Of a DNA stretch of 64,000 bases, positions 33,301 to 42,739 are shown piece by piece. The DNA comes from Trichobilharzia regenti. Taxonomy: Eukaryota > Platyhelminthes > Trematoda > Strigeidida > Schistosomatidae. Position 1 is the stretch's first letter. Each line of letters starts with the position of its first letter. The position numbers and the translations under genes are program-made. The stretch spans positions 168,763,509-168,827,508 of the forward strand of contig OX235262.1 of the NCBI GenBank assembly GCA_944472135.2, read 5' to 3'. A model generated the notes under the pieces. It was not told the origin of the DNA. It made no database searches and was given only the letters and a program-made list of their open reading frames with translations.

Positions 33301-33657
33301 ACTGCTGAAGAAAGTCAGAAACCTGCAGAAGAATCTGGAGAATCGGCGACGACGCCCCCTTCCGAGGGACTTGGTGAGTCTGTAGGCAATGAAGGAGGCA
33401 GCGAAGAAATGTCGTCAGTGCAGACATCATCTCCGTCAACAACGTCGTCAACAGAAGTGGCGAGCACAGTGACAACATCCATTGATACACCTTCTACTGA
33501 AAGACATGAACAACCGACTGAGTTGAGGATTGGAGATTCGAACTCAGCATTATCAAATGTTGAAGGAAATGAAGAGTCAGTTTCATCAGCAGAACCAGTC
33601 GGATCACCTGCAGATGAGACGGAATCGACACCAGAATCGGGGCAAGTAGCAGAATAA
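30352..33657 (+). CDS. exon 2 of secreted C-type lectin-like mucin protein
   Basis: The acceptor TTTTTCAG ends at 30351 and the frame continues exon 1 in phase 0. It encodes residues 200-1300 and the stop at 33655-33657. Residues 200-296 finish the CTLD: FWTGG, WSDG at 243-246, Cys271, Trp281 and DCQHRLAYAC with Cys286 and Cys294. Expected disulfides are 157-294 and 271-286. The usual calcium and sugar motifs (EPN or QPD, WND) are not present, so calcium-dependent sugar binding is doubtful. Residues 297-578 are Ser/Thr-rich with a Tyr/Asp-rich patch (YKYYYYGD, about residue 505). Five 131-residue repeats follow, then a unique acidic end. No membrane segment or GPI signal is seen, so secretion is inferred. 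I do not recognise a named orthologue. Confidence 0.9.
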   Translation, partial: VLHLVNLMGTTPAVSFWTGGKLTRPKQEIINTENNTSLKVILTWSDGRTSPASVLGMSDEDENNLEEGVVYCLSLDLTRLTWQARDCQHRLAYACLITVKTTTTTTAKEMPENASLVLTNLTEVNSQQKPSVHNHTIKTSDRKMESEHSPVTGSRLKTESAKVDKKDSSLQSLPLTTTESTQSTSTASLITAVTNNFERQTIQNNNIVLTLSTLPTPVTVIPTDGTQTEGNHTNVDIQSKEHGTSSRNESSVPNLIHTSPANDVDKNIARSEESSSEKDQKNDTESILKNNQTGNTIPISQLPVAARYKYYYYGDSDRQNDYEDNDDDGYYQSHSDLGSLDMKDLEEELNNLGTSGIRMPNIHPISPPATKREKSTSPTEVTSTVTTPTEQPTAEKNENPETESTEATNSETSGSSRRSRRSVGGEESGGEVPSTETSSPPTTLSTEVTSPVTTPTEQLTAEESQKPAEESGELTTTPPSEGLGESVGNEGGSEEMSSVQTSSPSTTSSTEVTSTVTTPTEQPTAEKNENPETESTEATNSETSGSSRRSRRSVGGEESGGEVPSTETSSPPTTLSTEVTSPVTTPTEQLTAEESQKPAEESGESTTTPPSEGLGESVGNEGGSEEMSSVQTSSPSTTSSTEVTSTVTTPTEQPTAGKNENPETESTEATNSETSGSSRRSRRSVGGEESGGEVPSTETSSPPTTLSTEVTSPVTTPTEQLTAEESQKPAEESGELTTTPPSEGLGESVGNEGGSEEMSSVQTSSPSTTSSTEVTSTVTTPTEQPTAEKNENPETESTEATNSETSGSSRRSRRSVGGEESGGEVPSTETSSPPTTLSTEVTSPVTTPTEQLTAEESQKPAEESGESTTTPPSEGLGESVGNEGGSEEMSSVQTSSPSTTSSTEVTSTVTTPTEQPTAEKNENPETESTEATNSETSGSSRRSRRSVGGEESGGEVPSTETSSPPTTLSTEVTSPVTTPTEQLTAEESQKPAEESGESATTPPSEGLGESVGNEGGSEEMSSVQTSSPSTTSSTEVASTVTTSIDTPSTERHEQPTELRIGDSNSALSNVEGNEESVSSAEPVGSPADETESTPESGQVAE
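31489..33453 (+). repeat. five tandem 393-bp coding repeats
   Basis: Units start at 31489, 31882, 32275, 32668 and 33061; a partial sixth starts at 33454. Each encodes 131 residues made of two related halves (STEVTSTVTTPTEQPTAE and STEVTSPVTTPTEQLTAE) with SGSSRRSRRSVGGEESGG between them. Units differ at only a few bases. Units 1 and 3 share ACC and TTG variants, while units 2 and 4 share ACT and TCG; unit 5 is mixed. This pattern points to duplication of a two-unit block followed by exchange. Copy number is likely to vary between individuals. Confidence 0.95.
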
Positions 33658-34050
33658 GTACATTAATAGATAGTTAGCACGTAAATTTGGCCAAATACAT
33701 GAGGACCGGATTAATAATGCATTGTTACAGGTTGTCTGTACACCATAAATTCTAATATTAATCTGTTTGTTATACCAAATGTCAATCTTTTTTTTTATAA
33801 CTCTTATGTCAAGTATACTTGTAACTTAGTATCAACAGTTCTATGTGTAAAATAATTAAAAGTAATTACTTATTGTTATTAGGCTTCATCTTGTTTGTCA
33901 TTGTGGATGTCGTTTGTACAAGTCAAATTTTCAAATTTTAACAGACAGGATGTTAAGTAGTATTTCAAACGAAAGGTCAGAGAGGTGAATGGTCAATGTG
34001 AAGTGTGGATATTGACTATCTGTGTGGTATAGCTTATCAAATTCCATGCA
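33658..34050 (+). terminator. 3' untranslated region with poly(A) signal variant
   Basis: After the stop the sequence is AT-rich and repeat-free. ATTAAA at 33855-33860 is the best candidate for a poly(A) signal, about 200 bp downstream of the stop, with a T-rich part following. The canonical AATAAA is not seen before it. Confidence 0.5.
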
Positions 34051-34071
34051 TGTATATATATATATATATAT
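34051..34071. repeat. short (TA)n run
   Basis: About ten TA units directly before a SINE unit. Confidence 0.9.
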
Positions 34072-34074
34072 ACC

Positions 34075-34565
34075 TTTCAAGCATTGGTTTTGTAGGGAAT
34101 TTTGTTTATTAGGTTGAAGGATTTCATCATGAGCTGGCATCACTTACAGAGCCATTGAGAAACCCACCAAATAGTACTGGACAGTTGTTTTGTCAGCCTG
34201 GTTTGGGACTCTTCATCAGTACGCACACACCCACAATGGTTAGAACACAGGACCTTCTGGTGACAAGCCAAGCGAGCTCGTAGACCATTAGGCCACTGGG
34301 ACCCAATCCAACGGCCAACACATAAATTCTAACTTTTGCCAATCCAGGACATAGTGCAACCACTTCTCAATGTCTTCTTCGATGAGCCATTGCCTCACCT
34401 TCAACCTGCTGCACCCTACTGGTCACGGCTCCTTACTAGAAACCCAGGTTAACTGCCTGAATAAGGCCATTCGCTAGTGAGCATCAGATGAATCTTTAAG
34501 CATTGGCTTTTGTGAAGATTTCGTTTGATTGATTGGAGGATTTCATCATGAGCTGACCTCACTTG
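34075..34565 (-). repeat. Sm-alpha-like SINE, full unit plus start of a second in tandem
   Basis: The full unit spans 34075-34494, with a hammerhead at 34171-34230 (CTGATGA intact, second core element mutated to CAAAAC and stem II disturbed by an insertion). The tRNA-like part contains GTGGCCTAATGGTCTACGAG and a changed box B. At 34495-34565 the tail sequence starts again ('gattggaggatttcatcatg'), which suggests a tandem or nested second copy. Confidence 0.75.
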
Positions 34566-34649
34566 GTTAGTAAGAAACGATTCCAAACTCTTTTTCAGAT
34601 TACTAGAGATTTTTTTGAAAGTATAGCAAACACTTTTGGGTGGGCTTCG

Positions 34650-36095
34650 CGCACGTTATCAAAAATAATAATAATAATAATGGCTTTATTCCAAACAGTA
34701 TTTTTGGTAAAAATAGGGAATTTTCAGCATATAGTACAGTATTGCATCTAGTTTTCTCACTACTTAATACAGGAGAAATAATTAAAACAGGGTATTCACG
34801 GTTTTTAACCTCTATTATAATGAACAGGGTATTCAAATTGATAACGTTAATAAATGAGAATATAAATATAAAGTTTAAATCTAAGTGAATATATACTAAT
34901 CATAATATAATAACGAAAAAAAGGGGCTTTTTTCTTGGTGTTTTTCAATTAGTTCCATAGTGCCATGACTTGAACTTTTATCACCACATAAAATATGTAA
35001 TTGACAGATAAGGAACTGTACAGTTTCTATACTTAGTCATCTGAGCATATAGCCTTTTGTAGTTGTTTCTAGTTCTACTTGATGAGATGCAAGAAGAGAC
35101 TGAGCATAAAGAGGATTCTCAGGGTCGGAAAGGATTACATTCGCTAATTCCTTGCACAAGAACGTGTCTGTCTACATCAAACAGTCTTAAAGAGTTGGTT
35201 CAACAGAAACCCATTCGCCCTACCGACAGCTTTTAGTGCTCTTCGTAGTGTAATAGAGTCTTTCTTAAATAGACCAGGAAAGATTACGGGCGAGCATTAA
35301 AGAAGGAAAGATTGAATGCAAGAACTAACAAACTGAAACTGTAAAGACTGGTGAACGCCAGATTGTCTTATCTTCCTGACGTAGAACTTTAGACGAAGTG
35401 TCTTTCTTGAAACTAACATGATGTGAAAGACCAGGAAAAATCATAGGGAATACACAGTTCAAGGTATTTAACATTCAACTTAGTTTCAATTTCAGTGCCA
35501 TCTATGATAGTGGAACCCTTTGCGAACCAAACAGTTCATTTAAGTCATTCTTGAGTGACTGAAAGTAAAATTAACAACCTAAAATTTCGAGGGATTTGGC
35601 CTAAGACCATTTGGGGAGGACCACTGACTAATTAAAAATAAAAATTTATTAATTTTAGAACAGTCTGACTGAGAAATAACCGCTGGCATGGGAACAGTCA
35701 GATCATCAGCATACTTAAAAACTGGCTTCGTCAGAATAGGTAAAGTCATGTTAGAAGAAAGAAAGCAGAAAAGGAAAATGAACAGCCCCTTGAGGAACAC
35801 TGGCTAGGTTAAGTGAGTGTAACCACTTGGTAACCCAGCTCTGTGATTGTGACGCAGTGAGCTTGTTTAACTAGAGAGGCCTAGATGTAGAGCTGAAAGC
35901 AGATCTTGTAATCAAGAAAGGTACATCGATCATATCTTGCGCCTCTGTCCAACCTAGAAACAATATTATGACGTAAGACACTAGAAGCATCTAAAGTACA
36001 CCTACTATGCTTATAAGCAGATTGATTAGGGTCGTTAAAAGCCTTCAGTGAGGGTTCAAGTTTAAGTAAAACCAGATTTTCCATTATTCTTTAAA
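34650..36095 (-). pseudogene. CR1-like non-LTR retrotransposon fragment
   Basis: Read on the minus strand it begins METLVLLKLEPSLKAFNDPN-like sequence at 36084, has YKHSRCTLDASSVLRHNI and CTFLDYK, passes PVFKYADDLTVPMP and ends with KYRNCTVPYLS. Its 3' end has an ATT-repeat tail at 34660-34680 preceded by TTGGAATAAAGCC. All these match the open element at 59503-62046. Stops and small deletions make it inactive. Confidence 0.8.
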
Positions 36096-36169
36096 AAATG
36101 AAGTAATGGTAATAGATCTAAACTTAACATTCGATCCAACTGATAAATTAGGCACAGGAAAAATTTTGA

Positions 36170-36300
36170 TATTCTTCCAAAACCTAGGAGTACTGCAAAG
36201 CCGTTTCATCCTAGTTTGGGACTCCTCATCGAGGGGTTCGAACGCAGGACCTAACATTGGTCAGCTAATAGTGAAATCCTGTAACCAATCAATCAAATTA
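36170..36300 (-). repeat. Sm-alpha-like SINE fragment with hammerhead remnant
   Basis: The minus-strand hammerhead at 36187-36236 reads CTCGATGAGGAGTCCC and GATGAAAC, with stem III and cleavage site altered (CGGCTTTGC). The unit is truncated on both sides and meets a plus-strand unit at 36300. Confidence 0.6.
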
Positions 36301-36595
36301 CTATAAACCGATACTTGAATATCAATGAGGTGCTCACTAGCGACTGGCCCTAATCAGGTAGGCAGTTACCTGGGGGTTCCAGTGGGAAGTCGTGACCAGT
36401 AGGGTGCCGCAGGTCGGGTATGAGGACAAATACCCGCTGAAGACATTGGTTAGCGGTCGCGCTATATTGTGAATTGGCAGAAGTTAGAATTCATAGGCTG
36501 TACATTGGATGGGGTCCCAGTGGTTTAATGGTATACGAGCTAGCTCGCCTTGTAACCAGAAGTTCCTGGGTTCGAACCCAGGTCGGCTCATACTG
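36300..36595 (+). repeat. Sm-alpha-like SINE, leader and tRNA-like part
   Basis: The leader 'ctgggggttccagtgggaag' leads to a well-kept tRNA-like part (GTCCCAGTGGTTTAATGGTA, then TGGGTTCGAACCCAGG as box B). It stops near CGGCTCATACTGCTGAG, so the hammerhead is cut short. Confidence 0.7.
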
Positions 36596-36599
36596 CTGA

Positions 36600-37800
36600 G
36601 ATAATTCAGATAGTGTCACCATAAATCACAAACAGGAGGAGACCAAAGAACAACTTATTTCGCTAACAACTTAATAATTAGTAGGTTTCATGCTTAACAT
36701 TATCCCTATCACATACAACGTGAGACAAATAGGGAACCGTTGAGTTTTTGTACTTACCAGTGTGAGCGAGCATATAATATTCTATAATGACTTCTAGTTC
36801 TACCTGATGAGAGGCAAAGTGCGGAAAGTTGTGAATAGAGAGGGTTCTGAGAGTCAAACAGTATGGATTTAGGCCATTTCTCATATGAGTTCAGATGTCC
36901 GTCGACTACATTGGTAATGAGGCGGCACACGAGATGCTCTGCTGATGACCTTTCACACCCCTTCTTGAGTAGCTTAAGAGAGACTAAATGGGAGCAATAA
37001 AGAACAACAAGTAAGATGGAAAGTTAACAAATAGTGAAAGTAGAGGTTGAGTGATTCCTCAATGTCTTAATTTCTCAGTGTAGAGTGTTAGACGAAACAT
37101 TTTCTTACACACCAGCAACATATGGAATGACGAAGAGAGTTCAGAGGACAGAACTATTTCCGGGTATTTCATGCATGAACTAGTTTCTATTTAAGTGCCA
37201 TCTATGCTACAAGCATCACGTGAGCGAACGAGTTCGTGTAGGTCACGTTCATGCCTGAAAGGGAAGCTAACTTCCGGACATTTGGCGGGAGTTCATGTAA
37301 AACAATTTAGCTTAGACAACTGGTTAATGTCCGACGAAAAGCCATAAAATTAAGAACAGTTAAGTCGGGACGTAACTAGCAACGAGATAATCAAATCATC
37401 ACCGTGTTTAACGGAGTTGATTTTTTCTGAAAGAAGCAAGTCTTGTAAGAAAAAAAAAAGAACAGAGAAAAATACCTTGAAGGACACCAGCTTCAATAAG
37501 CAAGCTAGAGGAAGGTGTGCTTTTACACACAGTATACTGCATTCTGTTCGAGAAGTAAGAATGCTAATAGTTAACAGTCCAGGACTCTGTCTGTGTCAAA
37601 GAAAGCTTATTAAACAGAAGACATCTGGGAATACAGATTCAAAAGCGGGTATTTATTCCAAGAAGGTACGCTGAAAACATATCTGACTTCTTTTTCTAAG
37701 CAAGACAAAATATTATGGTATAAGACAACAGAAGCATCTATAGCACATCTGCCCTGTTTATATGCAAACTGTTTAGATTCGTCAAAACAGGCATTCGCAG
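36600..37800 (-). pseudogene. CR1-like non-LTR retrotransposon fragment
   Basis: The minus strand encodes ESKQFAYKQGRCAIDASVV and LYHNILSCLEKEVRYVFSVP at its start and KYKNSTVPYLSHVVCDRDNV near the end. It is the same family as 59503-62046 but a separate, more decayed copy than 34650-36095. SINE units lie between the two. Confidence 0.75.
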
Positions 37801-38650
37801 AGAAGAAAATTTTCTTTTCGGCGAAGTCAACAACTAGTCTGTACATTCATGTATATATAGTATACTTCGGTGAGAACTATTTCCAGTCGAGGGTTAAATT
37901 GTAGAGAATAAGGAGAATACAAATAAGATCGAAAACCGTAATAATAATAATAGAAATAAACAGGAATATAGGATTAAAACACATAATTGGATAATAATTA
38001 ATGAAAAAAAAACTGACTGTTTATGATTGTCATGGTAAAGAGAAATGGTTGGACGTACTTCTTTTAAATACATGGTGTCGGATTAAAGCTTTGGGTCTTT
38101 ACTGCTTCAGCCATGTCCACATATTTTGATCTCACTCCCTTTGAGAAGTTCGTTCGGATATTGCATAGGGCTTTGAAGAATTTTTCAAATGGATTTCAGT
38201 CTCCTGAGTTGACTAGATGTTCTGTTACCGAGCTATGAACACACCTACTTTATCTCCCTTTACTAACCAGGCCTGATAGTGTTCCTAAGCGTGTTTTATC
38301 AGCACATGCATGATAAAGCTGATGTTCGCAGCTCGACACAGGCAGGTGAACTGTTATATGCCTGTTGATGTGGCCCAGGGAGGCAACTTGTCTTTCACGT
38401 GTTGGCCAAATATATGCTTGCAAGAAAATGTTACTTTTAGACTGGCAGCGAATTATGTTCTACTTAGAGATTTCGAGAGCTGTTTTCAGAGAATTCCTGC
38501 TTCAGTATCACTTAAATTCGAGATTCAACAGTGGGATCCTTTGGAGAGGGATGTCTGTACCTATACAGAAGCTTTATTTGGTTTCAGATTCTTTGGAAAC
38601 CATTTTTCGCCAAGATTAGATAGAGATCTTATATCCCTATATCAAGAGAT
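37800..38650 (-). pseudogene. Penelope-like element fragment with 3' end
   Basis: Read on the minus strand: LLNLEFK near 38520, then LASLGHINRHI (degraded GIY-YIG), HSSVTEHLVNSG, FEKFFKALCNIRTNFSKG and EAVKTQSFNPTPCI-KKYVQP, followed by the 3' part that ends with 'gaaaagaaaattttcttctc' at 37800. It matches the PLE at 11545-12740. It joins the CR1-like fragment directly. Confidence 0.7.
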
Positions 38651-39219
38651 TCTTTAGTATAAATTTTCTTGATCTTTGCAAAAACCGCATAGATGAGATT
38701 CCGCTTGCTGCTTAGAGGGGCAGAACTAGAAAATTAATAAACTATGATTTTCATGTGAGCTGTTTGTAGATGGAATTCATTCGCTACTCTAAGGCGGTAA
38801 AATCAGGTACGAACAATACACTTTTTTGATTACTAAGATAAATATTTTGTAAGTTTTAATACTGCCAACTGACTGCTAACTAAAGCTTAGTAGACAAGTC
38901 ACATGACATTAAAAATACCTGCGGGATTTGATTGAATCTTTCGATGCTTATTGATGAAGCAAGACTAATGCAGCATTTTGATGCCTAAGTATTAAATAAG
39001 CTGGCGTGATTGAATGTTTAAAAAATGCCGTATAAATGAATAAAGGATGTAATATGGCGTACTAAATCCAGCATACAAATTGTTATCAGGCCAAGCTATT
39101 CAACATCAAACATAGGAAACTTTGTTTAACTGTCTTTCGTTTCTTTTAAGAGAAAATTTGCAGCTCAAATATCCTCCATTGCTACATCTCACTGATAAAT
39201 TATTCAGCTCGTAGATTTC
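38651..39219. other. no recognised feature
   Basis: AT-rich sequence with no gene or known repeat visible. Confidence 0.4.
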
Positions 39220-39860
39220 TTTGTACCTATGATCCTTCTCTAGAGTACGTTTCTCTAAAATGCCGGAGCGATAAAGACAATCTGTAAAGGAATAAAAAGC
39301 AGAAAGAAGAGAACTGTGAAGTCAAACAGAATTTGACCCATAGTAAATACATAGGTTGGACTAATTTATTTTGAACACATAGTTCCAACTTCACAGTGTA
39401 TATAGCGAGGGTTTCTGCAGTACAAAGAAGTCGGAAACACACTGCATTTGGTAGATTTTTGTTTATTTTGTAAATTACCGTGAATGATGAGTCGGTCGAG
39501 ATGGCGTGACGGGTGTTGACGAGATGTTTAATTATGGAGAATTTGATTGAACCATTGCTTCTTCTTTGAAGCCTTTCGAACACGTTCTGATGACACGCGT
39601 ATGGGACGACTTGTATACATAGCTCCTCATTAGTAGATGAATTGACATAAGCACACAGGTGTGTTCATATCCAGAAATTTGTCCTTCAAACTGCTTCGAA
39701 GCAGTAGGCAGATAAAGGATATCATTCTTAGGGTTGCTGTAGGTGAAGTCTTCTCTAGGGAACTAGAGATTTTGTCACTGAGTCTCCCTTTGAAGTCCGA
39801 ATTCAAATGCGGCGTTTTTTCAGAGTCCTGCAAATGTTACTCATTGTTTATCAGTGCAGC
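39220..39860 (-). pseudogene. Penelope-like element fragment (GIY-YIG to C-terminus)
   Basis: The minus strand gives FKGRLSDKISSSLEKTSPTA (linker), CLCQFIYQ-like sequence, RLQRRSNGSIKFSIIKHLVN, FTVIYKINKNLPNAVCFRLL and the C-terminus LELCVQNKLVQPMYLLW. It is frame-broken, with its longest open part at 39227-39583. Confidence 0.7.
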
Positions 39861-39949
39861 TGTTATTTGTTGACCTAATGTAAGAGCAGAATTTCATTAA
39901 TGATGAAAAATATTTTCATATTAAATAAGATTTTTTTTATTAAAGACAC

Positions 39950-40140
39950 AGTGATTACAGTATTAAAAAGTGGATTACGTTTCGAGCACAATGTATTTCT
40001 CGTAATAATATCAATATACTAAGACGACTTTATAGCTTGCTTTACATAGCCTTGTTTCTTTATTGCGATTCTCCATATGTCCGGTACGCGTGTTGCATCA
40101 TTCTGATTGCATGTGGTCGTTGTTGATTCGACGATAAAAA
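39950..40140 (-). mobile_element. PLE terminal fragment with hammerhead-like motif
   Basis: The minus strand contains ATTACGAG, a loop and CTCGAAACGTAATC, matching the terminal motif of the PLE at 41065-43400, and the following sequence aligns with 41130-41400. No coding part is left. Confidence 0.5.
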
Positions 40141-40316
40141 GATCCACTGATTAACCTGTCTCTGCCTCTGCCTACCTTAATACCCACCCACCTACCGACC
40201 TACCTACCTACCCAGCCACAATACTTTTTAACCCCCCTACCTTATCCCACCCTATCGTGTGACCATACTAAGGTGGACGCATTGAAATGACGGAGCTTTA
40301 TAAGGATCAATCATTC
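40141..40316. repeat. low-complexity CTAC-rich stretch
   Basis: Bases about 40165-40250 are pyrimidine-rich with repeated CTAC and CCAC tetranucleotides. No gene is seen. Confidence 0.6.
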
Positions 40317-40624
40317 TGTAACAACAGAAGACAAGGGCCAGGCAACAGATCATTTTATTACGGAAATCAACACGTATTTATATAAATTTCACATACATTA
40401 TTATAGCCTAGTCAAGTAGACAAACACCATCTTCTGATTGGTTGTTATCGAGTTCCTCGGAAAGTGGAGCCATCTATCTGCGAATCATATTTGCCCACGT
40501 TTAAGTTTGGTATGATTGGTTGTTGAAACAGCCTTGTTCATATTTTCTCACGGCCCATATAAGTGACCTAGACATTGACGTAGATTAATGTCAACCAATT
40601 GGCTAGCAGGCTGCTCTCACCACA
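40317..40624 (-). mobile_element. solo LTR with 4-bp target duplication ATTC
   Basis: On the minus strand the 308-bp unit begins TGTGGTGAGAGC and ends CTTCTGTTGTTACA (TG...CA). ATTC flanks both sides (40313-40316 and 40625-40628). A TATA-like part and AATAAAATG precede the end, as expected of an LTR. It is homologous to 44179-44522 in the opposite orientation. No internal retrotransposon sequence is next to it, so it is a recombination remnant. Confidence 0.75.
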
Positions 40625-40649
40625 ATTCTATCTTTTTCAATGAAGCAAG

Positions 40650-40905
40650 AACAACAGTGGTTTGTGCAGAATAATATAGTACCATCGTTTATTCCGTCGA
40701 CTTCTCATCAGCTGCTTGCAGCCTAAATGAATTATAAGGTATATGTACAGAAAAGTTTTAACATAACTGCAAATTCTTCATGATTAAAGTTGAGAGAAAG
40801 TTTCGCAATTAGTGAACAGTGCTCAGAAAATTGCTCTTACATAGTTTTTACAAAGACAGTGCAAGTTTAAACAAAAATGAATTGTATGCATACAATGCTA
40901 TAAGA
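40650..40905 (-). mobile_element. PLE terminal fragment with hammerhead-like motif
   Basis: It matches the PLE 3' part at 28600-28790. On the minus strand 40686-40723 reads GCAAGCAGCTGATGAGAAGT, then CGACGGAATAAACG. CTGATGA is intact and the second element CGGAAT departs from CGAAAC. Confidence 0.55.
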
Positions 40906-41488
40906 GCTAAGTAATAAAGACAAGAGATGCATAAGATACTGAGTGACTAATGAATTAGGTGACAATCTGCTGAGTTCAACTAAAATCACAAAAACAAGAT
41001 ATATGCCAAATTCCACTATGTTAAACGGATGAGATTAATTGATATAAGAAACAAACTTGTGCACTGTGGTAGAGTTTAATTCTATCATGGGAAATTTTGT
41101 TTTGATAAAGTCTCCCAGCGTTAGACAGTAATGTTTACTGATGACGTTTCGAGCACAGTTTATTGCTCATAATCATATCGAGGTAATTACACGACTTCCT
41201 AACTTCATTTATATACTTCCACTGTTTTTCACTCGATTTGATTGGTAATAGTATTTTCCATATTTCAGGTATGAGTGATGAGTCGTTCCTATTGCATGTG
41301 TTGGGTGTAGACTCGATGAACAAGGATTCATTTGATTTTTCAAGCATCGAATGTTGAAAATACGATGATTTTCATATCTTGCTTCAGTTTCCGAAAGTCG
41401 AGTGGGTTTATTGATAAGTCTTCGTACAGGAAGACCATAAGTCATATTAATGTATGTGTAAAACTTGGGCACTGCGGTAGTAAGTAAT

Positions 41489-41597
41489 TCCATATTATTT
41501 TGTTTATTAGATATATCACACAGTGAAACAGTATCATTTACTAATATGATACTCTTTCACTGTGTGACATATCTCATAAACAAACAAATATGGAACA
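41489..41597. repeat. hairpin insertion in one PLE arm
   Basis: The sequences TCACACAGTGAAACAGTATC and GATACTCTTTCACTGTGTGA face each other, with 'atttactaatat' between and AT-rich extensions on both sides, giving arms of about 45 bp. The matching place in the right arm (42945-42980) lacks it. Confidence 0.75.
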
Positions 41598-41959
41598 AGG
41601 ATTCAGTAATCAACCTCTCTCTTCACCTACTTAGATTACTTTTTAGAATTTCCTCCCTCCACAACCTTATTGTGTGGTTGTGTGTTAATGCATGCACTGC
41701 AATTGCTGAGCTATTTTCTAAATTACTTATCTTCTCGGGGTCAAACATTCTTACCTTAGCTAAATTCTTATTCTCTGACAATCTGACTACCCCCTTACCT
41801 ACTAGTTTGACCCATGTAGTTGACTTAGCTCACAGTTATTGCAGGGTATTTTGTAAATAATATTATTTTGTCTAATTGTTTATCTATATATTTTACCTTG
41901 GAATTTAAAGATAGTAGACGTGAGGCATAATTGAATCCTTAAAATAATAACAGAAGGTG

Positions 41960-42739
41960 TAGTAATGGGATTACCAATATCCCCTATTGTAGCAGACATA
42001 TTTATGGACAGCTGGGAAAGTAGTGCTCTCAATACATTTAACCCTACTCCAAAAATATGGTGGAGATATGTGGATGACTGGTACTTTCACAGTATTAAAA
42101 ACAGAACATATCTCTAGCTTCTTGACACACATGAACTCACAAGTAGAGGGACTAAAATTCACATTTGAATCGGAAAATGAACAAGGAGAATTAGCTATGT
42201 TAGATTGTGAAACAAAACGAATAGAAGAAGGTAAAGTGCACACTAGTGTGTACAGAATACCAACTCATTCTAATAGATACTTAGACTTTAATTCGTCTCA
42301 GCCGTTAACTGTTATGGCAGGCTTAGTGAAGTGTTTAACGAACCGAGCAGTGGCACTAAGTAGAACAAAAAAAGACCTAGATGATGAATTAAAACAGATA
42401 GAAGAAGCGTTGGTGTTGAATAACTATCCTATAAAGTTCATTGGGACGATCATTAAAGGCCAAAAAGGAAATAAAAATAATTGTGAAACTAGTAATAATA
42501 ACATAAATAAGAGAGAATATAAGTCATCCACAGTTATACCATATAAAGAGGGGACATCTGAGACACTACGTGGGATTCTGAATAAAGTAGGAATTAGGGT
42601 GGCATTTAAACCTAGAAACTCACTCAGGGACAAGCTCTGTAGGTTAAAGGACCCAGTTGATCCAATTAGACAAAATAATATTATTTACAAAATACCCTGC
42701 AATAACTGTGAGCTAAGTCAACTACATGGGTCAAACTAG
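41960..42739 (+). pseudogene. PLE RT end and GIY-YIG start, partly open
   Basis: VMGLPISPIVADIFMDSWE-like sequence (41965-42020) and WWRYVDDW (RT box) lead, after a frame change near 42080, into an open frame to 42739: LAMLDCETKRIEEGKVHTSV, THSNRYLDFNSSQP, KSSTVIPYKEGTSETLRGIL, NIIYKIPCNNCE. The GIY-YIG signature continues in another frame (YMGQTSR). The frameshift at the signature disables it. Confidence 0.75.

Noticed and set aside
31489..33453. CRISPR-like array
   Set aside because: The repeats are contiguous 393-bp coding units without spacers in a eukaryotic gene.
31437..33490. Several minus-strand open frames of 126 and 66 codons repeated every 393 bp
   Set aside because: They are the antisense shadow of the coding repeat; they lack any start context and copy each other only because the plus-strand repeat does.
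36512..36590. A tRNA gene (box A and box B well kept)
   Set aside because: It is the tRNA-like part of the hammerhead SINE, with the SINE leader directly before it.
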